NCBI RefSeq assembly: GCF_014229645.1
Contig: NZ_JAATOD010000001.1
Span: 372,001-436,000 of the forward strand
Source: Listeria swaminathanii
GTDB lineage: Bacteria > Bacillota > Bacilli > Lactobacillales > Listeriaceae
Reading direction: 5' to 3'
DNA length: 64,000 bases
Part shown: positions 26,510 to 33,519 of the stretch, one piece after another
How positions within the stretch are numbered: position 1 is the first letter of the stretch
How the letters are laid out: each line of letters begins with the position of its first letter
Notes under the pieces: model-generated
The model's database searches: none
What the model was told of the DNA's origin: nothing
What the model saw: only the letters and a program-made list of their open reading frames with translations
Program-made: the position numbers and the translations under genes

Positions 26510-26810
26510 AAATTGCATAAAAGTCGTCTAGTTGGTAAATCTAGCAACCGTTATAATAAAACAGTGAACTAGTTAATGTTTTAGATTGAATTTTAGAAAA
26601 GGAGATAGCTAGACTTGTAGTTTTTGTAAAAAATATTTCGTATTATGTAAATTGTGGAAGTGCTTACAGGGCGTTAACATGGAATTAGGAGCAAGCCTTC
26701 TAAATCATTTTATCGCAACTAGTATAAAGATGTGATAGAGATGTTAAGTGGCAGAATGGTACTAATTCGATTTAATGGTAGAGTAAAAGGAGTGAATTTT
26801 GCAGGAGGAA
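26510..26810. other. Gene-free gap with a cre-like site and isolated signals
   Basis: No coding region is supported. The stretch holds a TATAAT near 26554, an AAAAGGAGAT site near 26599 with no gene behind it, and a catabolite-responsive-element-like sequence TGGAAGTGCTTACA at 26655-26668. These read like leftovers of a carbon-regulated operon. From memory EGD-e carries PTS genes at this point of the map. Confidence 0.5.
26655..26668. promoter_or_regulatory. cre-like CcpA site without an adjacent operon
   Basis: TGGAAGTGCTTACA matches the degenerate cre consensus TGNAANCGNTNNCA at all positions except T for C in the central CG. The nearest gene downstream is a HAD phosphatase 145 bases away. 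Confidence 0.45.
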
Positions 26811-26813
26811 ATG

Positions 26814-27518
26814 ATGATTAATTTAATTTTTGATATTGACGATACAGTTTATGACCAACTAAAACCATTTGAAAACGCATTTAAAACTGTTTTTGGAAAA
26901 GCAGACCACCTGAAAATCGAAAATTTATATATTAAAAGTCGATTTTATAGTGATGAAGTGTATCACCGCGTTGTCCGAGGAGAAATGCCGAAAGCAGAAA
27001 TGCACGTTTATCGGATTACGCAGGCGCTAAGCGATTTTGATTACCAAATTACGAAAAAAGAAGCAGAAACATTTCAACACGCCTACGAACAAAACCAGCG
27101 CAAAATCGAACTTTCGCCAGGGATTAAAGAAATTCTTGCATGGGCTAAAAAGAACAAAATAACGATGGGAATTATTACGAATGGCCCGAAAGAACACCAA
27201 CAACATAAAATAAATGATTTACAAATAAACGATTGGATTCCAGCTGCGAACACTTTTATTTCTGGGAAAGTAGGGATTGAAAAACCAGATAAAAAAATAT
27301 TTGAGCTAGTAGCAAAGCAAATTGGAATTGATGGTGCGGAAACGTATTATATTGGTGATTCTTTTGAAAATGATGTTATCGGTTCGAAAAATGCTGGCTG
27401 GCACTCGATTTGGTTGAACAGACGAGGATATTTGGAGCCGAAAGATGCAGTATACCTCCCGGATTATTGTGTTGAAAATGAGCAAAAATTATTTGCGCTT
27501 TTACAGGAGATATTTTAA
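26814..27518 (+). CDS. HAD superfamily phosphatase (YjjG/PynA-like)
   Basis: This 234-residue HAD hydrolase has motif I FDIDDTVYD (nucleophile Asp8 and Asp10), motif II ITNGPKEHQ, and motifs III-IV GKVGIEKPDKKIF and YIGDSFENDV. The helical cap between residues 15 and 85 fits the pyrimidine-nucleotidase-like branch, though substrate is unproven. ATG 26814 is 5 nt after AGGAGG; a TTG at 26799 with its own AAAAGGAG site is a credible alternative adding five residues. Confidence 0.88.
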   Translation: MINLIFDIDDTVYDQLKPFENAFKTVFGKADHLKIENLYIKSRFYSDEVYHRVVRGEMPKAEMHVYRITQALSDFDYQITKKEAETFQHAYEQNQRKIELSPGIKEILAWAKKNKITMGIITNGPKEHQQHKINDLQINDWIPAANTFISGKVGIEKPDKKIFELVAKQIGIDGAETYYIGDSFENDVIGSKNAGWHSIWLNRRGYLEPKDAVYLPDYCVENEQKLFALLQEIF

Positions 27519-27523
27519 TTATT

Positions 27524-27558
27524 GAAGACCTTTTTCCATTTTTGGGAGAAGGTTTTTT
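27524..27558 (+). terminator. Terminator after HAD gene
   Basis: ACCTTTTTCC pairs with GGGAGAAGGT using G-U pairs, followed by T6. Confidence 0.65.
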
Positions 27559-27567
27559 AGTTATGAA

Positions 27568-27596
27568 TTGACAATTTTAGTTAATGGAGATATTAT
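27568..27596 (+). promoter_or_regulatory. Promoter of the rrf2-methyltransferase operon
   Basis: TTGACA (27568-27573), 17 nt, TATTAT (27591-27596). This near-consensus SigA promoter is 36 nt upstream of the regulator gene. Confidence 0.78.
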
Positions 27597-27631
27597 AGAG
27601 TCATTAAGTCTTTAATTAAGAAGGTGAAAAT

Positions 27632-28048
27632 ATGAAATTCTCGAAAGCAACGAATTATGCGCTACATACGATGGTTTATTTAGCGAATTTATCACCAGAA
27701 AAATCTGTTGGTGTGAAAGAACTTGCGACCAAGCAAAATGTATCACCAACGTATCTATCTAAGGTGTTAACGATGTTAGTAAAAGCTGGCTACGTTGAGT
27801 CAGTAACGGGCGTCAATGGCGGTTATAAGCTGGCAGAACCTGCAAGTAGCATTAGTTTTCTAGATGTCATTCAAGCAATTGAAGGGAAGGGTGCATTTTT
27901 CCATTGTGATCCTAAAAATCATAGCGAAAGCCAGCCAAACTGCTTGATTGGCGAAGTGATGAATAAGGCAGAGCAACAGATGGATGACTATTTAAGCAAG
28001 CAGACAGTAGGCAGTATTGTCGTAGAAATTGAAAAACATCAACATTAA
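27632..28048 (+). CDS. Rrf2 family transcriptional regulator
   Basis: This 138-residue protein has the Rrf2 N-terminal winged helix (ATNYALHTMVYLANL, then VKELATKQNVSPTYLSKVLTML) and the GGYKLAEP turn. Only two cysteines are present in the effector region (HCDPKNHSESQPNC), not the three-Cys Fe-S cluster pattern of IscR/NsrR, so redox or thiol sensing without a cluster is more likely. It is co-transcribed with a methyltransferase 12 nt downstream and probably regulates that operon. Confidence 0.9.
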   Translation: MKFSKATNYALHTMVYLANLSPEKSVGVKELATKQNVSPTYLSKVLTMLVKAGYVESVTGVNGGYKLAEPASSISFLDVIQAIEGKGAFFHCDPKNHSESQPNCLIGEVMNKAEQQMDDYLSKQTVGSIVVEIEKHQH

Positions 28049-28060
28049 AGGAGTGCTAAA

Positions 28061-28654
28061 ATGAAGCATCATCATAATCACCACGGGGAAGCCGGGTTTA
28101 AACGAAAAGTAGATTATTTGGATCGACCAGAACGGAGCGAAGTGTTGTCGCCAGAGGACTTTTTGAAAGCTATGCCAATCGAAAAAACAGCGAGCATTTT
28201 AGATTTAGGGGCGGGAACAGGATTTTTAACGATTCCAGCTGCAAAATTGGTTGATAATACTGTTTTTGCATTAGATTTAGATGCGAAAATGTTGGAGTTA
28301 ATTGAGGAGAAGGCGAAAGATGCGGAGTTGGCTAATGTAGAGACGTTAGAAGCGAGCATGGATGATATTCCGCTTGAAACCAGTTCGGTGGATGTTGTGC
28401 TTGCATCGCTTGTGTTGCATGAAGCGGATTCACTTGGGGACGTTTTACATGAAGTGAGTAGAGTTATGAAAACGGGCGGCTATTTTGCGAGTTTGGAATT
28501 TGATACGAAAGGGACTGAATTGAAAGGTCCACCAATGGAGATTCAAATTTCGGCGGAGAAATTGAAGGATGAGCTTGCGGGATTTGGGTTTGAAGTGGTG
28601 AAGAATTGGCAGTTGGATGAGGGCATGTATGTGAGTATTGCGGAGAAGAAGTAG
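28061..28654 (+). CDS. Class I SAM-dependent methyltransferase with His-rich N-terminus
   Basis: This 197-residue protein has motif I ILDLGAGTGFLTIPAA (about 45-60), an acidic end of strand 2 (ALDLD) and motif IV DVVLASLVLHE. It begins with MKHHHNHHGEAGFKRK, a His cluster that could bind metal. That pattern resembles the Rrf2-linked methyltransferases some Firmicutes carry. AAAGGAG precedes ATG 28061. Substrate unknown. Confidence 0.88.
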   Translation: MKHHHNHHGEAGFKRKVDYLDRPERSEVLSPEDFLKAMPIEKTASILDLGAGTGFLTIPAAKLVDNTVFALDLDAKMLELIEEKAKDAELANVETLEASMDDIPLETSSVDVVLASLVLHEADSLGDVLHEVSRVMKTGGYFASLEFDTKGTELKGPPMEIQISAEKLKDELAGFGFEVVKNWQLDEGMYVSIAEKK

Positions 28655-28675
28655 TACGAAATTGTATATCGTTTT

Positions 28676-28709
28676 CAAAAAGAGTAGGTGTTAAACCTAC
28701 TCTTTTTTC
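28676..28709. terminator. Bidirectional terminator between methyltransferase and NADAR genes
   Basis: AAAAAGAGTAGGT / ACCTACTCTTTTTT stem with a 4-nt loop between two convergent genes. Confidence 0.9.
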
Positions 28710-28715
28710 ACTGTA

Positions 28716-29468
28716 TTATTTTACTAAATTCCAATCACATAAAGATTCGTTCTCCCACACGCGACGGAGTTCATCCCGCACTTCCATTAGTGCCAATCCT
28801 AGAAGATTTTGTCCGTGCCATTCCAGCCGATTCTGCATATCGGGAGAGTCACTAGAACTTGTCCCAATCAAAATGCTATATCCTGTTGAAAGTAAGCAAT
28901 CTCTTAAAATGTGCTTTTGATTAAATTTGTTCCAGTTTCCATATAACGCAATAGCATATTTGAATTTGTCCCAAATATCTTGGTCAAATGGCTGTATTTC
29001 TTTATCAAGTGCTTGAATTTGCTCTAGCGAATTTGTTTCTAAAACTTTTTGCTCTATCATAAACTGTTCCATGCAGCAGTATTTTTGAGTAGAAACGGAG
29101 AATTCTTCCATCCAGCAATGGCTGAAGTAGCAATTCTCAAATAAGTAAAGTTCAGGCTGATTTTCATTTTGCATTTGATTCAAGTTATATTTAGGTAAGC
29201 CAGATTGTTCCCAGATTGGCACATAAAAGTCTCCGTGAGAAATAATTTCGTCTGGGTGCTTATCTTCCCACCAGCCATCCCAAGTGATAGGTTCTGGAAA
29301 TAGGGTTTGGTATTCTAGCTTTTCTGATGAAGAAAGAGTTTCCCACCATTCAAAAAATTTAGTTTGATAATCTTCGCCGTATCCCATGCGCCATCCAATG
29401 GAATAACGTTCAATTTCTGGATAAGCCAACCAGAGAGGTGGCAGGATGTTTTTATTGTGTAATGAAAT
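28716..29468 (-). CDS. NADAR (YbiA-like, DUF1768) protein with altered core and unusual start
   Basis: The protein matches the NADAR family, which removes ADP-ribose or cleaves the N-glycosidic bond in riboflavin intermediates. It shows YSIGWRMGYGEDY, CCMEQFMIEQK and the C-terminal WHGQNLLGLALMEVRDEL. The usual A-S-P-Y-D-x-x-W-G-I-G loop is missing and replaced by a short Ser/Asp-rich stretch, so activity is doubtful. The shortest open form begins at TTG 29429 (237 residues) with no ribosome-binding site. Reading on upstream gives the family-like ILPPLWLAYPEIERY, and AAAGGA lies 8 nt before an ATT at 29468 (250 residues). I prefer that start with moderate confidence. Confidence 0.75.
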   Translation of the reverse strand: MSLHNKNILPPLWLAYPEIERYSIGWRMGYGEDYQTKFFEWWETLSSSEKLEYQTLFPEPITWDGWWEDKHPDEIISHGDFYVPIWEQSGLPKYNLNQMQNENQPELYLFENCYFSHCWMEEFSVSTQKYCCMEQFMIEQKVLETNSLEQIQALDKEIQPFDQDIWDKFKYAIALYGNWNKFNQKHILRDCLLSTGYSILIGTSSSDSPDMQNRLEWHGQNLLGLALMEVRDELRRVWENESLCDWNLVK

Positions 29469-29548
29469 AGTGATGTTCCTTTCATGCTGAATTCTTATTT
29501 CCTACAGTCTAGCACAATTACGAGTTAATTGGGGGAACGTAAACAAAA

Positions 29549-29602
29549 TAAAAAAGGTTAGTTGATGTTCAATAATTTTTTGAACATCAACTAACCTTTT
29601 TT
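29549..29602. terminator. Strong inverted repeat, probably the original tRNA-Ser terminator
   Basis: A perfect 22-bp stem (29549-29571 with 29581-29602), with AAAAAAGG / CCTTTTTT ends, abuts the 24-bp att repeat at 29604. On the minus strand it would terminate a transcript coming from the tRNA side. Without the inserted element it would lie directly behind the tRNA 3' end. Confidence 0.8.
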
Positions 29603-29603
29603 G

Positions 29604-29627
29604 AACGGAGAAACGGGGATTCGAACC
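29604..29627. repeat. Left att repeat (tRNA-Ser 3' end fragment)
   Basis: 24 bases identical to 33496-33519, covering the T-arm and acceptor 3' end of tRNA-Ser. No other tRNA arms follow, so it is not a second tRNA gene. Confidence 0.88.
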
Positions 29628-29691
29628 ATAACAGATATAAATACTGTTTGCTAAAGCCTTGTTAACTTAGATGGTATTTTAATTCATCATT

Positions 29692-30127
29692 ATGGCGACC
29701 AGTTTGAACGGTGTAAAATCCGTGTTTAATAGCATCAAAGATACGATTAGTCCCATTTGGAATTCCATTAAATCCGTTTATATCTGATGCGATAAATGGT
29801 ATGAGAAATACTGTTTCGAGTGCGTGGAGCGCCATTAAATCTGTTGCAAGTTCTGTCTGGGATGGAATTAAAAATGCTATCATGAATCCACTTGAGACAG
29901 CTAAGAATTGTGTTAAAAACATCATTGATACTATAAAAGGATTCTTCAACTTTTGTATTTCTTGGGCGTATATTCCGATGCCACATTTTGGTATCTCGCC
30001 TCACGGTTGGAAAGTAGGCGATTTATTAAAATGTGGGATTCCGAAACTTGCTATTGATGGGCAAGCAAAATATCAGAAGCTTATAAAAACACCATTAATC
30101 TCAGGAAGTATGAATTTTAAGATATAG
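29692..30127 (+). pseudogene. Phage tail tape-measure protein fragment, frameshifted
   Basis: Two frames together read like the C-terminal part of a siphophage tape-measure protein. The first frame has TSLNGVKSVFNSIKDTISP and PIWNSIKSV. After a shift, the second has SDAINGMRNTVSSAWSAIKSV, then VWDGIKNAIMNPLETAKN and AYIPMPHFGISPHGWKVGDL. A single extra T in the GTTT at 29776-29779 explains the break: with GTTATATCT the frames join as SVISDAIN. The N-terminal part (usually over 1000 residues) is missing and the tail is truncated. No function expected. Confidence 0.8.
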
Positions 30128-30145
30128 TGGTGTTTTTATAAAATT

Positions 30146-31624
30146 TTAGGATAATATAATTTTCTGAGTTAAGGAATATAGCATTTCCTCTTGTGGAGAA
30201 TTACTAACATCATTATCCAAATCAACTTTTAGTTGATTAAGCACCTTAAGAAAATCTTTATCTTGCAAGGGAATAATTAAGTTTTTGTTGTCACTATAAT
30301 AATCAGAACACCTTTGAAATAATGCTGTTTCATCACTACAGTTTCTGAAAACCATGAATCCCATTTTCCCACGATTAGGTGAAAATCTTCCATTTAACTG
30401 GTCAAGTTCTGGATTAGCTATATCTTTAGTATAGTTTTTGCATTCTACAAAGATATAGCTGGAGGGTATATCCTTAACAGTAGATAGTCCAAAGAAATAA
30501 CCGCTTTCTGCAGCATTATCATATACTAAATCTATTCTTTTTCTACCGCTGTGTATTTCCTTTTCTTTTACAGGATTTATTAGGCTAGGATAAAATAGAA
30601 AAGTCATTGTAGCGATAATGTGTTCATGGAATATATTAGCATCTTTTGATCCTGTTTTTATTTCTTTAAAACCGTATATCAAACTATCAATTATTTGTGA
30701 ATAAAAATCATTTGTATAATTGTCAATGAGTTCTTCATTTGTTAAAGCTGTCAACCTGTTTTTTGCACTCTCTTTAAACTTTTCATAGAAATCTGGATAT
30801 TGAGATGTAAACCACCTCAGGAATTCTTTTTTATATGCACCATATTTAGTTGCAGCGTCATCTTTTTTTACAAAGCGCTTAATAGCACCGCTTTTTAGAG
30901 TTTGTTCACGTACAAGGCTGGTATTCATCCGGAGCTCTTCGTTAACCAAAAAGTTTAAAACAAAATGTCGAGCGTATTGGGATGAATCATAAGCATACCC
31001 ACGTTTTCGACACACTATAGATTTTGGAATCAGCAGGATAGGCTTGTCATTGATAACGAGCATATCTTCATAGCTATTAATCCAAGTTTTAGAGTGTATA
31101 TCCCAATATTCCCTTGTAGCTATGGATCTTGTTAGCTCAATGTTATGAAGCTGGCATTGATTTTGTGTATATTGAATTAAATGTTTTCGTATGACATTTG
31201 TTGTCAAATCAGAAATTTTATCATGGGAAATATTATCAACAAAAATTTTTATATCATTAACATGTGACACTAACCCACTATCCATTACACCACTATCAAT
31301 AATGTATTTGAATAGCTTTGTTGCGTCTCCATCACCTATACTTTTTCCCTGTGTACCCGATTTTGAGAGACCCAAGCATGTTTCACTAGGTTCAGTAAAT
31401 CTAAAGTTTTGTTGTGCTTCATTTATTTTATTATTTTTAAATAGATGAAGCATATATTGGAAAAAATTTTCAAGAGTTCTGTGCGCAGATAGAGACCATC
31501 TATCTGTTCTTATTGATAAAAAATAAGGGTCTAAAAATAGTGGCATATCATTGTCAACATCAATATCAACAAAGTCAAGTTCATTTTGGTTTCTGTTTAA
31601 ATTGCATAGCTCACTTATTTTCAT
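30146..31624 (-). CDS. Putative PD-(D/E)XK nuclease, candidate defence protein
   Basis: This intact 492-residue protein starts at ATG 31624, 6 nt after AGAGG; a TTG at 31630 is less likely. The N-terminus (ELDFVDIDVDNDMPLFLDPY) is followed by a mostly helical middle. Near residues 362-396 lies a restriction-type core: RKRIDLVYD with a metal-binding Asp and, about 29 residues later, FVECKNY, matching D-x(n)-E-x-K. No helicase, methylase or HTH is visible. It is the only large intact gene of the element, which suggests retained function, probably against phage or foreign DNA. I do not recognise a named family. Confidence 0.8.
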   Translation of the reverse strand: MKISELCNLNRNQNELDFVDIDVDNDMPLFLDPYFLSIRTDRWSLSAHRTLENFFQYMLHLFKNNKINEAQQNFRFTEPSETCLGLSKSGTQGKSIGDGDATKLFKYIIDSGVMDSGLVSHVNDIKIFVDNISHDKISDLTTNVIRKHLIQYTQNQCQLHNIELTRSIATREYWDIHSKTWINSYEDMLVINDKPILLIPKSIVCRKRGYAYDSSQYARHFVLNFLVNEELRMNTSLVREQTLKSGAIKRFVKKDDAATKYGAYKKEFLRWFTSQYPDFYEKFKESAKNRLTALTNEELIDNYTNDFYSQIIDSLIYGFKEIKTGSKDANIFHEHIIATMTFLFYPSLINPVKEKEIHSGRKRIDLVYDNAAESGYFFGLSTVKDIPSSYIFVECKNYTKDIANPELDQLNGRFSPNRGKMGFMVFRNCSDETALFQRCSDYYSDNKNLIIPLQDKDFLKVLNQLKVDLDNDVSNSPQEEMLYSLTQKIILS

Positions 31625-31895
31625 ATTCAACCTCTTCCCGATTATATGTAATAAACTAATAAAACTTTATATTTAATTATAACAAAAAAATTGTATTATT
31701 ATAGTTCGATAGACACAACAATTTTATTTATATATTTGAAAAATAGATAAGAACAGAATAAATTATTAAAATACTCGCTTCTTTTTAAATAAATTGAGCT
31801 GTAGTACTGGTATTTTTAAAAGTATTTTAATATCTTAGTTTGAATGAAAATTAAAATAAAAAGCCTCTTAACTTGATTTGGTTAAGGACTTTTTA
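31625..31895. other. AT-rich gap upstream of the nuclease gene
   Basis: No coding region is seen. It is very AT-rich (several TATAAT-like hexamers on the minus strand near 31680-31700) and should hold the nuclease promoter. None has a convincing -35. Confidence 0.4.
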
Positions 31896-32069
31896 TTATA
31901 CACCTAGCTTTTCTTTAATGACATCAGTTAGATTTTGGGAGAAGTTGATTTGTTCATCTTCTGCCATGTCTGCAAGTCATTCCGGAATAGTTACATTATT
32001 TCTTACTATTTTGGAATGGGGCTTTCTTCTGCATGCCGCTGAATCCAGCTCAATTAGTGCTACGTTTGC
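31896..32069 (-). pseudogene. hicB antitoxin remnant (C-terminal part, in-frame stop)
   Basis: Minus-strand reading gives HPYANVALIELDSAACRR, then VRNNVTIPE, a TGA (complement of 31977-31979) and LADMAEDEQINFSQNLTDV, IKEKLGV, stop. This is the C-terminal ribbon-helix-helix segment of HicB antitoxins, where the TGA replaces the conserved Trp of the VTIPEWL motif. The N-terminal half and the hicA toxin are not found nearby. It is non-functional. Confidence 0.78.
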
Positions 32070-32075
32070 ATAGGG

Positions 32076-32318
32076 ATGTCTTATTTGGATATCTTCAATT
32101 TGAATGAATTTGGTGTCTTGATTGGAAATTATATTCAAGTGGATGAAAATGGACAGTCATATGGAGAGCCGAAGCATTTCTTCAATGCAAATGGAAAATT
32201 CTCTAAAAAGGTAAGAATCCTGAAAATGCAAAAGAGTGCACCTATTTGTCCTAAATATTTATTATATTTTAATGACTCGAAGAATAGATGGTATTCGGCT
32301 TGGTTTTTGGGGAAATAA
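32076..32318 (+). CDS. Short ORF, hypothetical or fragment
   Basis: This 80-codon frame reads YLDIFNLNEFGVLIGN, then GQSYGEPKHFFNANGKFS and KYLLYFNDSKNRWYSAWFLGK. The composition looks protein-like. The ATG has only AGGG directly before it, so translation is doubtful, and it starts where the hicB remnant ends. It may be a fragment of a larger lost gene. No family recognised. Confidence 0.35.
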   Translation: MSYLDIFNLNEFGVLIGNYIQVDENGQSYGEPKHFFNANGKFSKKVRILKMQKSAPICPKYLLYFNDSKNRWYSAWFLGK

Positions 32319-32359
32319 TGAATTTAAAAAATATATAGAAGATACTTTGGAATTAAATA

Positions 32360-32395
32360 AACAACCCTCAGTTTAATTGTTGAGAGTTGTTTTGA
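32360..32395. terminator. Hairpin at the end of the membrane protein gene
   Basis: ACAACCCTCA (32361-32370) pairs with TGAGAGTTGT (32381-32390) with one mismatch. It overlaps the last codons of the minus-strand gene and could stop transcripts from either side. Confidence 0.5.
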
Positions 32396-33020
32396 TTGTA
32401 TTTATAATATATTGTTCTGTGAGATTCCTTTGTCTAGTGGCCTGTATCCAGTTAACAGCAGGTGCTCCAAATAGTAATACAACTATGTAAAGTATACCTA
32501 GCATTAATAAAGGAGAGTCATTATAGTATCCTGTTATAGAGCTTCCTAATATTCCTAAAAGAAATGACGATATAATTGGTAAATATGCTGGAATAGGGGA
32601 GCTGTTTTTTGCTTCAAAATAGTTTAGAAGTATAAGTCTTTCTTCAGTAGTCAAGTTGGCTATAGTTGTTTTAATCTTTTTAAGTTTCCTATAAGTATCC
32701 TGTTTTTTATAAGTATTTTTACTATTAATTTCAAAAGCTTGGATTTCAAAAGTAATTATTCTATCAACGCCTTCGTTTAAATAGTCTGAAGTTAATTTGT
32801 ATGAAGGTGCAATCATTAATCCAATCATTAATATCGTTATTAAAATTGAATATATTGAACTAATAGTATAGAAGAAGCTTAAAGATAAATTCTCAGATAG
32901 TAACTTTAAAGAAAAAACAGCAACAAAATATATAAAAGTAATTCCCAAAGACAATACAACTGAATACCACATTTTACTATACAGTTTTATAAATAACTTC
33001 TTAATCAAGTATATTCTCAA
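32373..33020 (-). CDS. Four-TM membrane protein of the tRNA-Ser element
   Basis: This 215-residue protein has two TM helices near the N-terminus (about 18-38 and 48-70), a cytoplasmic helical segment rich in Lys/Glu (about 80-130, with LTTEERLILLNYFEAKN) and two C-terminal TM helices (about 146-165 and 170-190). It starts at a TTG (33020) that touches GGGAG, or at TTG 33008 with better spacing. The layout is like small phage superinfection-exclusion or effector membrane proteins, but I recognise no family. It may act with, or independently of, the nuclease gene. Confidence 0.7.
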   Translation of the reverse strand: MRIYLIKKLFIKLYSKMWYSVVLSLGITFIYFVAVFSLKLLSENLSLSFFYTISSIYSILITILMIGLMIAPSYKLTSDYLNEGVDRIITFEIQAFEINSKNTYKKQDTYRKLKKIKTTIANLTTEERLILLNYFEAKNSSPIPAYLPIISSFLLGILGSSITGYYNDSPLLMLGILYIVVLLFGAPAVNWIQATRQRNLTEQYIINTIKTTLNN

Positions 33021-33060
33021 CTCCCATTTTAATTTTTGCTACTATGTAGATAAGTAGTTT

Positions 33061-33310
33061 TTATCCTGTTTTATAAATAACTTTTTTAAGTAACCAGTCG
33101 TTAGCTTTTGCTGAATCAAACACCCATTTTTTCGAAATGATATTGTAGCCTAGTGTTACTGAACTCCACCTGTTCCGGATAGTCTTTAACATGTTGGAAC
33201 CATCACTTATAAGTATGTGGGCTTGCTTGTGCGAATTCTTCTAATATCCAAACACCGTAAAGAAAAGGTTTATCATAATTTTGGTTAGCATTTTCAATAG
33301 ATCTATCCAT
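33061..33310 (-). pseudogene. Small gene broken by a frameshift
   Basis: From ATG 33310 (ribosome-binding site GAAGGTG) the frame reads MDRSIENANQ...FLYGVWILEEFAQASP and soon hits TGA. One base over, the reading continues as HILISDGSNMLKTIRN, then LGYNIISKKWVFDSAKAND and WLLKKVIYKTG to a stop at 33061. A single inserted base near 33200-33220 would explain both halves (about 83 residues). Function unknown. Confidence 0.45.
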
Positions 33311-33442
33311 ATCTTTTCACCTTCTTTCCAAAATAAAATAAGCACTTCGTACTTGAAGTACTTTAAAACTAACCCATAAAATTGCCTTGGTCAAAAAATA
33401 AATGCCATAAGTTTGAATTTGTTTGAAATTAGAACGTCTAGG

Positions 33443-33474
33443 AAAAAACAAAAAGCCTTGATATATCAAGACTT
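33443..33474 (-). terminator. Terminator now serving tRNA-Ser
   Basis: On the minus strand AGTCTTGA / TCAAGGCT with a TATA loop is followed by a T-rich tract, 25 nt past the tRNA 3' end. It belongs to the element side, replacing the displaced terminator at 29549-29602. Confidence 0.65.
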
Positions 33475-33495
33475 TGCCCTAGACATGTGTCTATA

Positions 33496-33519
33496 AACGG
33501 AGAAACGGGGATTCGAACC
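33496..33519. repeat. Right att repeat, inside tRNA-Ser 3' end
   Basis: The copy of the 24-bp repeat within the functional tRNA gene; identity ends one base further in both directions. Confidence 0.88.

Larger units (their letters stand above)
29604..33519. mobile_element. Decayed integrated element at tRNA-Ser(CGA), prophage-derived
   Basis: This 3.9-kb element is bounded by a perfect 24-bp direct repeat (29604-29627 and 33496-33519); the right copy is the 3' end of an intact tRNA-Ser gene. Integration at tRNA 3' ends is typical of phage and island integrases. No integrase remains. Contents: a frameshifted tape-measure fragment, a nuclease-like gene, a hicB remnant, a small ORF, a membrane protein and a broken small gene, on both strands and in AT-rich sequence. 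The resulting picture is a prophage reduced to cargo. Confidence 0.85.

Noticed and set aside
29604..29630. A second tRNA gene at the left end of the element
   Set aside because: Only the T-arm and acceptor 3' end are present; no anticodon or D-arm follows. It is an att-site fragment.
29662..30004. Minus-strand ORFs opposite the tape-measure fragment
   Set aside because: They lie antisense to sequence with clear phage protein similarity and have no ribosome-binding sites; they are shadows.
31873..32073. Plus-strand 66-codon ORF
   Set aside because: It is the reverse of the hicB remnant; the minus-strand reading has family motifs and the plus-strand one does not.
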